A stretch of DNA of 64,000 bases from Kriegella aquimaris (lineage in GTDB: Bacteria > Bacteroidota > Bacteroidia > Flavobacteriales > Flavobacteriaceae). The notes beneath the pieces are model-generated. The model was given only the letters and a program-made list of their open reading frames with translations, was not told the origin of the DNA and searched no databases. A program made the translations under genes and the position numbers. Of the stretch, positions 1-8,100 are shown piece after piece. How positions within the stretch are numbered: position 1 is the stretch's first letter; every line of letters starts with the position of its first letter. The stretch covers positions 1-64,000 of the forward strand of contig NZ_FNGV01000008.1 in the NCBI RefSeq assembly GCF_900103215.1, in the 5' to 3' direction.

Positions 1-1
1 A

Positions 2-133
2 GAAAAGGCCTATTCCAAAGGGGAGCAAAAGGTTATATCGAGTTTGAGAGGGTATTTCGACCAGTATCCCGAGCACTATAATTCCTACCAAAAATGGATA
101 AAGGAAAAAGATAGCGTTCCAAACCAAAAGTAG
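2..133 (+). CDS. C-terminal end of an unidentified protein (truncated by the window edge)
   Basis: An open frame enters from the left edge and ends at a TAG at 131-133. The last 43 residues are hydrophilic and rich in Lys, Glu, Tyr and Gln, ending in EKDSVPNQK. No motif allows a family assignment, and the start lies outside the window. It could belong to the defence island or to its left flank. Coding is inferred only from the open frame and a plausible residue composition. Confidence 0.4.
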   Translation, partial: EKAYSKGEQKVISSLRGYFDQYPEHYNSYQKWIKEKDSVPNQK

Positions 134-144
134 GGTGCGCCCTA

Positions 145-192
145 TGGAATTTCTTCTTCTCGCTTATCTACCGGAACGCGGAAGAAATTCCA
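145..192. repeat. 12-bp inverted repeat downstream of the partial gene
   Basis: TGGAATTTCTTC at 145-156 is perfectly complementary to GAAGAAATTCCA at 181-192, with a 24-base loop between them. There is no T-run after the right arm, so it is a poor intrinsic terminator by the usual rule. A weaker outer pair, TGCGC (136-140) with GCGCA (203-207), could extend the fold. It may end the upstream transcript or be a remnant of a mobile element end. Confidence 0.4.
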
Positions 193-457
193 CAGGATCC
201 ATGCGCAGGTAAGGTTATGGTAAGATTTGGGATTAAAAAGGTTAAGAATTTTGGTAAGAAAATTACGTTTTGTTGCATATAGTTTCTATAGCCATATTTT
301 AGGACAAGACAGAAATAGAAGCTAACTTAGAAAGCCATAACTATTCTAATGAATAATCTTATAGACTTGGTGAAAGTTATTTCATCTAATGCCAGTTATC
401 ATGGCCTACAATTAGTTGTTTTCCCTATTTTTAAGATTTAATCCAGATTAGATCTTT
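193..457. other. intergenic region before the WYL regulator gene
   Basis: This is AT-rich DNA with no convincing gene. It ends at the start of the WYL regulator gene and should hold its promoter, but no clear Bacteroidota -33/-7 pair could be picked. No copy of the tRNA-Asn fragment found at 18425 was seen here, so the left end of the island is probably outside the window. Confidence 0.4.
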
Positions 458-1468
458 ATGGCAATAACGAAAAATGTTCTTATCAGATACCACGCATTGG
501 ACCGGTGTTTTAGCAATCCAGGGAAAAATTATGACTTAAGTGCTCTTTTAGAGGAATGTAATACTGACTTGTACGAGTACAATCCAAATTCGGATGGAAT
601 ACAAAGAAGACAATTGTATGACGATATAAAGTTTATGGAATCATCCCAAGGATGGTCTATAGACTTAGAAAAAACCAAAATTGGCAGAAATGTTTATTAT
701 CGCTATGCCGACCCCAAATTCTCAATAAAAAAGGAACCAATCAATGAACTGGAAGCCGAACAAATAAAATCGGCCATGCTGGTATTGACCCGCTTCAAGG
801 GGCTACCACAGTTTGAATGGATCAATGAACTATTGCCTAAACTGGACCAAACCTTTAAGTTATCAAATCAGTCACAGGAAATAATGAGTTTTGAATCCAA
901 TGAATTTTTGGAGGGTTTAGAGTATATTTCTCCCTTGTTCAATGCCATGCTTTACAAACAATGCCTTAGCATAACCTATAGATCATTTAAGAGTGATGAG
1001 GACACTATGTTGACTTTCTTTCCCTATCATTTAAAACAATATAATAACCGTTGGTTTCTATTTGGAAAAGGGGGAGATTATGACAATTTAACCAATCTTG
1101 CACTTGATAGAATTATACAAATAAAGAATTCTAATCTTCCTTTTATTGAAAATACCGAAATAGATTTCAATGAATATTTTGAAGATATCATTGGGGTTTC
1201 AAAATCAATCGGAGTAAAGGAATCAAAAATTATATTGCATGCCGTACCTGATTTGGCCCCCTACATCAAAACGAAACCGCTACATGGATCACAACAAAAA
1301 ATTACGGATAATGACCAAGGTTTTACCTTTTCTATAAAAGTTATACCCAACTACGAATTAGAGAAACTGGTCCTTTCATTTGGGGAGCAGCTCAAATTAT
1401 TGGAACCAGAAGAACTAAGAATAAAACTTAAGGCAAGATTACAGAATAGCCTTAACAATTTCAATTAG
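458..1468 (+). CDS. WYL-domain transcriptional regulator
   Basis: Predicted DNA-binding regulator of the WYL family, 336 residues, the usual length. The N-terminal ~75 residues are the putative winged-helix part (LIRYHALDRCFSN, then a DDIKFME helix). The WYL-type ligand-binding core is at about residues 165-230, with CLSITYRSF, FFPYHLKQYNNRWFLFG and LALDRI, the conserved pattern of this domain. A C-terminal WCX-like region follows. It is the first gene of the defence cluster, on the same strand as the large helicase genes. WYL proteins such as BrxR and CapW are often the transcriptional switch of such clusters, so a role in controlling the downstream genes is likely by context but not shown. 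The ATG at 458 is the natural start. Confidence 0.85.
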   Translation: MAITKNVLIRYHALDRCFSNPGKNYDLSALLEECNTDLYEYNPNSDGIQRRQLYDDIKFMESSQGWSIDLEKTKIGRNVYYRYADPKFSIKKEPINELEAEQIKSAMLVLTRFKGLPQFEWINELLPKLDQTFKLSNQSQEIMSFESNEFLEGLEYISPLFNAMLYKQCLSITYRSFKSDEDTMLTFFPYHLKQYNNRWFLFGKGGDYDNLTNLALDRIIQIKNSNLPFIENTEIDFNEYFEDIIGVSKSIGVKESKIILHAVPDLAPYIKTKPLHGSQQKITDNDQGFTFSIKVIPNYELEKLVLSFGEQLKLLEPEELRIKLKARLQNSLNNFN

Positions 1469-1499
1469 TGCATTTCCACCGCACAGTTCCGGCTTATGT

Positions 1500-2006
1500 T
1501 TGTTGAACATTCAATTAAAACAAATCTCTGACATTAAAAACATTGTTATGACTAGGAAAGACATTATCACAAGTTCAATAAGCGAAAAATTTACAGTAGA
1601 AAAAACCAGACTATTTCAAAGTGATTTGGATATTGCCCTAAAAACAATGGCGTTAATGGACGTCATGAAGGTATTTATCAAATATGAAATTTTAAGAAAT
1701 AAGGAATCGGAAGAATTTTTGGATGCTTTTAGCGAAATGAATGAGTCATGGCAAAGGAAAAATGAAGGTTCTGTAATTGTTGGTGAAATACAAACCAGTA
1801 AGAGTAGATGTATTGCTTGTGAATTTGGTAAAGGCATGTCGGTCTATGAATTTCATTATAGACATTCCGGATAACCGGAACCTGATAATGGCGTTATTTA
1901 TAAGAATAAGTTTGGAATGTTGTATGATATTAGGGACGGGATTTTACATGATTTAGCTATTTGTAATGCATTTTTAAACAAGTTAGAAATGGGACAACTT
2001 AGGTAA
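1500..2006 (+). pseudogene. small hypothetical gene interrupted by an in-frame TAA
   Basis: Reading from the TTG at 1500, or more probably from the ATG at 1548, the frame stops at TAA 1872-1874 just after FHYRHSG. The same frame then stays open to TAA 2004-2006 and reads as sensible protein (NGVIYKNKFGMLYDIRDGIL, then LHDLAICNAFLNKLEMGQLR), so one nonsense codon splits a protein of about 150-168 residues. The first part has amphipathic helices (DLDIALKTMALMDVMKVF) and a short Cys segment (SRCIACEFGKG). No family was recognised. It lies between the WYL regulator and the druH-like gene on the same strand. The shorter 124-residue product could still be made, or the stop could be read through; simple inactivation is the plainest reading. 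Confidence 0.55.
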
Positions 2007-2098
2007 TAAAATAAGTCTTTACACAATACTACAGAACCATACTGAATATGGAGTAGAACAACTCCAATAGTGAAACCCGTTGAACTTAAAAATATTAA

Positions 2099-5000
2099 AT
2101 GAGCTTCTTCCATACCATTCTTAAAAACCACAATTTACCAAAACATGATGGCAGACCTCTTTGGAAGTATATTTTAAGCGATGGGCATTTTGAAAGGCTA
2201 GCCCATGAATTAAAATTCGCTGAACCACTATCAATAGACCCACGGGATGTTGCACTTTATTATGCCGGGTGGTGGAAGAACAACTACACTGGCGGAAAAC
2301 CTAGCAAGCAAGAAATATTTAATTCTATCGGGGGGAACATCAGATTTATTTTTGATGAAAAGGAATTTTTCAAACTTGCCAAACAAGGAGCTCAAATGCT
2401 TGGTGTAAAATGGATTGCCAAACAGAACACACTATATTTCAGGACTTTATTGTTACAAGGAGGACTTCCTTTAGCAAACATTTCCGAAAACCAAGGAAAA
2501 TATCAGGATTTCCTTCTTGCTGTACTGGATGAGATGCCGGATACTATTGAGGATTTTATGTTTAAACCTCATATTATTAACCTACTTCCAGCCTCTAGCC
2601 AAAACGATATTATATATGAGAACTGTCTAGAAATAGTTAAGTCAATTCTAAACAAAGAAGATAATTATGAAGACCTGTTTAAGGCTAATGAAGCGCTAAA
2701 AAATATTTCCACAACCCTAAAAGTAAGGGAGAAAACCTTAGTAAGAAAACAACGTTTATCCAAGCCCCAAAACTATTGGCTCTTACGCTTTAAAGAAGAA
2801 GAAACCAGTATTAGTTTAAGAATTGGATTTGCTAATATTTACGATGTTGACTCCATGTCAAATATTTTAGGATTTGAAGCAAATGGTAAAGAATACCAAT
2901 TTTACTTGAATGAAAAATTAATATGTGTATTCCGCAAAATGTTGAATGGATCTTTTAAATCATATTGGTATCAACAACAAAATGAAAAATGGATTGGAGA
3001 AAGTAATTTACCTTATGCATATGTCTTGGAAGAAGGCAAAAAAATTATTATAAAAGATTTTATACAAACCGTTCCCAATCTTCAGGAGCCGAGCCTATGG
3101 GCTAAATATTCTGACAACGAATGGAGATTAATAAAAGGATATGGAACTCCTGATAAGGAGACAGCTATACTTTTTCCAAAAGAATGGAAATGCCAACAAT
3201 CTCATTTTGAAGTGTCCATTTATGGGCAGAAATTAGCTTGGTTGACCTTTGAAGGAGAAATGGAAATTAATTTTGGCTCAGATAAAAGAACCTACTATAG
3301 TGAAGTTAATTCCTTTGATTGGACAATTGAAAGTCAAAGACCTTATTGGATGCAAAAGACCAGTATGCCGGTGGTCCAAAAGAAACCCAGTATAATTGTT
3401 TGGGACGAAAATAATAAGAAGCTACACCAGGACAAATTTAAAACTTGGGTAAAACGCCATAATTCTGCCGAAACCTGGCAGGATTTAAGAAGGTTGAGTT
3501 ATCTTCCTTTAGGCTGTATTGACCTTAAAATAGAAAAAGAAGGTGTTGCTGCTTTCGACATGTTCTTTAATATAGGTAGCCTACAAATTAATTATTTGGA
3601 GAAATCTATTGGCAAGGCTCAATTGAGCCTAAAAAACTTTGATTCGTTTGATTTCAAATTAGATGAATCTTCAATATTGAACATAGAAAATCAAGCAAAT
3701 GTTTTTTCATTAAAAGTCCGGACTGAGTATTCCAAGATACCTACAGGAATCAAAGGTTCAGTTGGTAAGAGCGGACAAAAGAAACTTTATTTTGAAATGG
3801 CATCACCTTTTGAAGGGATGACCATTACCGATAGAGAAGGCAAAATTATAGAAGAGAATGACCAACTATCATTGGCCAACCTGTACGGTCTTAGAATTTT
3901 AAGTTCTCCCAACAAAGAAACAATTCTTAAAATAAGGAACAGGTTAAAACCTGACGTAAAAATCACCATGCCACTTAATGAAGCCTCTCAGCCAGTAATT
4001 TCATTTAAAGATGAGATTGTAAGGCTTTTTTATTTAGCCGATGCAATGGATTACAGAAACAAAGTTTACTTGGAGATTATAGAAGGTAGAGAGTCAAAAA
4101 CCTACCAAATTTCTGGTTTTAGTTACACCTTAAATGTAGAGTGTCAGTTAGAAAATAAGCTGTCATTATATAATTCTGAGGATGAATTAGATTTATATGC
4201 TATCCCATTGAATTGTTCGGAAGATGATATTGCGTTACTTCCACTTCTTAAGGATGGAGCTACATATATTATTCCAAATACTCAAATAACCAGTCAGTTT
4301 GTTGTTATCTCCTCTAAGGAAAATGGAAAACAATTAATGCCAAGATTTGTGAACACTGATGAGAATTATATTGGTTCAGACAGGGATGAGCGTATAAATG
4401 CCTATCATACCGAAATAATGGAAAACGACTTTAATAGTCAGATATGGAAACAATTACTTGCCTATTTTAATATATGCGTAAAAGAGGATATTCCTTTTTC
4501 TACTTTCGACCAATTACGGGCTATCTCAAGAAGTTCACAAGTTGCCAGTAGGGCATTTTTGTATTTAGGAATACATCAAATTGAACCTGAGATTTTTATT
4601 CAAAGATATATTCCGGAAATGGAGAAGGATTTAGGATTTTGCTTTCATTGGATAAAAAATAAGGACTGGCAAGATACATTAGAGGAAATAAATGAACTTT
4701 ATCCAAATAACTTCACGAACATAGTTAGTTTAATTTCTGATTATTTGCAGGAAAACAATTTATTAGAATTGTTTCATTTTATGAATGGTTCATTAAAAGA
4801 TGTAAAGAAAATTTATAATGCCGACATTTCTGATTTAAGGTCTCAATTAGGTGAACGGGTACTCAATGAACTGCCATCCCTAAGCCCAAAAATAACCAAA
4901 GACTACAGTATTCCTATCCAACAACATAAACTAGTTAAACTTTTAATAAAAGCACCAATTGCGGTTGCTGAATCCATTACAGACACTCAAATAGAATATC

Positions 5001-5116
5001 CCATTTGGGCTGGAGATGAATTATTGGACTCCATTAGAAGAAACATTCAATATTGCCAGTATTTAAAGCCAGAATTTTACAATAAAACCATATTGCACGC
5101 CTTAAAAAATAATTAA
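2099..5116 (+). CDS. druH: Druantia type III protein DruH (STY4851-like), probable
   Basis: Large 1005-residue protein directly before a giant DUF1998 helicase gene, with four bases between the stop and the next ATG. The N-terminus has RPLWKYILSD (residues 19-28) and ALYYAGWWKNNYTGG (52-66), which resemble the start of the STY4851/ECs_5259-type proteins that pair with DruE in Druantia type III anti-phage systems. The rest is a mixture of beta-rich and helical segments with no catalytic motif that can be named and no signal peptide or membrane segment, so it should act in the cytoplasm. Its biochemical role is unknown even in characterised systems. The assignment rests on size, N-terminal pattern and gene order; another two-gene helicase system of similar layout is the main alternative. 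Confidence 0.7.
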   Translation: MSFFHTILKNHNLPKHDGRPLWKYILSDGHFERLAHELKFAEPLSIDPRDVALYYAGWWKNNYTGGKPSKQEIFNSIGGNIRFIFDEKEFFKLAKQGAQMLGVKWIAKQNTLYFRTLLLQGGLPLANISENQGKYQDFLLAVLDEMPDTIEDFMFKPHIINLLPASSQNDIIYENCLEIVKSILNKEDNYEDLFKANEALKNISTTLKVREKTLVRKQRLSKPQNYWLLRFKEEETSISLRIGFANIYDVDSMSNILGFEANGKEYQFYLNEKLICVFRKMLNGSFKSYWYQQQNEKWIGESNLPYAYVLEEGKKIIIKDFIQTVPNLQEPSLWAKYSDNEWRLIKGYGTPDKETAILFPKEWKCQQSHFEVSIYGQKLAWLTFEGEMEINFGSDKRTYYSEVNSFDWTIESQRPYWMQKTSMPVVQKKPSIIVWDENNKKLHQDKFKTWVKRHNSAETWQDLRRLSYLPLGCIDLKIEKEGVAAFDMFFNIGSLQINYLEKSIGKAQLSLKNFDSFDFKLDESSILNIENQANVFSLKVRTEYSKIPTGIKGSVGKSGQKKLYFEMASPFEGMTITDREGKIIEENDQLSLANLYGLRILSSPNKETILKIRNRLKPDVKITMPLNEASQPVISFKDEIVRLFYLADAMDYRNKVYLEIIEGRESKTYQISGFSYTLNVECQLENKLSLYNSEDELDLYAIPLNCSEDDIALLPLLKDGATYIIPNTQITSQFVVISSKENGKQLMPRFVNTDENYIGSDRDERINAYHTEIMENDFNSQIWKQLLAYFNICVKEDIPFSTFDQLRAISRSSQVASRAFLYLGIHQIEPEIFIQRYIPEMEKDLGFCFHWIKNKDWQDTLEEINELYPNNFTNIVSLISDYLQENNLLELFHFMNGSLKDVKKIYNADISDLRSQLGERVLNELPSLSPKITKDYSIPIQQHKLVKLLIKAPIAVAESITDTQIEYPIWAGDELLDSIRRNIQYCQYLKPEFYNKTILHALKNN

Positions 5117-5120
5117 AGCC

Positions 5121-8100
5121 ATGAATTTTCAAGAATTTTATCAAAAGACCGAGAAAAGATTAACCGATGCTATTCTCTCTCTTTGGGCCACCGGTGACAA
5201 GGAAATGCAGGATTACTTTAAACATTTACTTTCCCAGGAACCTATTATGGCGGAGGCAGTTTTTCAAAATACTTTTCCTTGGGAACAGTGCAAGTCAAAG
5301 TTTGGGGAAACCACAGGGGTATTTCAACAAGACTTCATTAATGCCCTAGACGCCATTAAAGATCCTGATTTTCAATTCCCTAAAGCTCGTTATCCGTATA
5401 AGCACCAACTTGAGAGCTGGAATATCCTACTAAACAAAAAGAAATCAATAGCAGTAACGACAGGTACGGGATCTGGTAAAACGGAATGTTTTATGCTGCC
5501 AGTACTACATGATATCTATGAGAATTGTAATGGGCAGCAAGGTATCAATGCCATCTTTCTATATCCTTTGAATGCCTTAATTGCCAGTCAAAGAAAAAGA
5601 ATGCACGCATGGTGTTCAGCTTTAGGCGGAATAAACTATGCATTGTTAACCGGTGACACAGACAACAAATCCAATCTGAAAGATAAAAATAAGGCCCTTC
5701 CCCAATTCATTTCTAGGGAACAGATCCGGGAAACACCTCCACAGATTTTGTTTACCAATCCTACTATGTTGGAATATATGTTGGTACGTAATGCCGATGT
5801 GCCGATTCTTGAAAAATCACAAGGGACCCTTAGATGGATTTTACTTGATGAAGCTCATACACTGACTGGGTCTAAAGCGGCAGAAATGGCATTATTGATA
5901 CGTAGGGTTGTAACTGCATTTGGAGTTGATATTAGCAACATAAGATTTGCCATCACTTCAGCCACGGTAGGAAATGGAAACACAGTTATGCTCAAAAGAT
6001 TTATGGCCGACTTGTGTGGAATAGCCGCGGACCAAATAGAAGTAATTCAAGGAAAAAGAGTTAATAATAAAATTGCAGATAAGGATATTCCCAATTTATC
6101 CACAACATTAACCCAAAATAACATTAAACTTTTAAGAAACGAATTGTTAACCTCTGCTGGACTAAGCCAGAGTGAAATTGGAAATAAATTAAAAATAACC
6201 GATAAGGCAGAACAATTAAAAGTAATGGATATCCTTGCCGAACAAGAAATAAATGGGGAAAAATTACTTCCGGTAAGAGGCCATTTTTTTACCCGAGGTA
6301 TAGGAGGAGTCTATGTATGTACTGACCCTAAATGCGATAAACATAAAGGTCATAAACCCAATAAAGCATTGGGTACTATGTATACCATTGCAGGGGCAAA
6401 TTGTGATTGTGGGCAACCGTTGTTAGAACTTGTAGCATGTAATAGTTGCGGCAATATGATGATGGATGGTGAAATGGCAGGGGGTTTAGTAATGCAAAAG
6501 GCGAGCGTTGGATATGAGGCCTTTCATATTGAAAATGAGGAAAACGAAGAAACAGATCAAGCTACCCCCAATAGAAATTTAGTGCGCTTTATAAAGAATG
6601 ATGGAAATCATAATCTTATAAATTCAGAACTAGTTAGTTGTTCAATATCTAAGGAAAACCTAATAGTCACCGGAGATAATCTTCTGATGGCACAGGACAA
6701 TAAATGTCCACATTGCGGAGTACATAGCGAAAATTCTATACACTTTCGGATATCCTCAGCTTTTACCAACAGAATTTTATCGGATATTGTTTTGGATCAA
6801 ACGCAAAATGCCAATAACATTTCGAATAAAACTTTATATAAGGGGCGAAAATACATCTCGTTCACGGATAGTAGACAAGGCACTGCAAAAATAGCCGCAT
6901 TAATAAATATTGACAGCGAAACCGACTGGATCAGGTACCAAGTATATCATTATCTGACAAAGCGGCTAAAAGAAAATCAAGTAGATTCTAGTAGAGAAGA
7001 ATTAGTGGCAGAGAGGGCTAAATTGATAATAGATCTTGAGAATACGCTTCCCTTCAGAAAAGCTAGAATTCAACAAGATATTGATTTCATAGATTCAATT
7101 TTAAAGCAAAATGGCAATAATTCCGTCTTATCAACCAGTAGATCTTCCTGGAAGGATATCATTGAGGAAACAAAAATAAAAGAGGGCTTTAGTACGCTGT
7201 TTAAGAAAGGTGCGCGAGGAAGTAATTTGGCAACTGAAAATGAAAGTTATGCTAAGGCGCTATTGTTTGACCAATTTGCCCGGAGATTGCCAAGACAAAG
7301 ATCACTTGAAAACCTTGGATTGGTTAATTTGGTATACCCATCGCTCGACAATGAAACTTTACCTCTAATTGCAGATACCCTGAACATAAACCTTCAGGAA
7401 TGGAAAAGTTTACTAAAAATATCTTTGGACTATATTGTTCGCTATGGTTTTCACTTTCAATTGGACCAATCTATAAGGAATTTTTCAACCAGATACCATA
7501 CTAGCTATCTCCTATATCAATCGAATTCAGATATAACCAATGGCAAGAAATGGCCTGCGTATAATCCAAATTCCATTGTACAATCACGTTTGGTTTTATT
7601 GATATGCGCTGGGCTAGGGTGGCTTAGCAAGGACGATATAACTAGTGAAAGGGAAGACATGTTAAACGATCTTTTGGAAAAAATATGGCGAACCCTTCTG
7701 CAAAAGGTCCTTACCAGGGACGGTGATGGGTATAAATTAGATTTCTTTGAGAAAACGGCATTTGAACTGGCTGGGGAAGAATATTTATGCCCAGTTACAA
7801 ATCGATTGTTGGACTCAGTATTTCGCAACTATTCCCCGTGGATCAAAGGGAACCTTTTAGAAGAAAATATCAGAAACTATCAAATAGATAAAAGCAAAAG
7901 TTACCAATTTCCCACTTATCCTCATCCTTATCATTTAAATAAGGAAAACATGCCCTTAACGGTTAATGAGGTAGGGATTTGGTTACAAAAAAATAGCGCT
8001 GCTGCCAGAGAGAAAGGGCTTTGGAATGACCTGCATGAACGAATATTCGATTTTGAAAAATTATATTTGGCCGGGGAACATTCTGCCCAACAAAGTAAAA

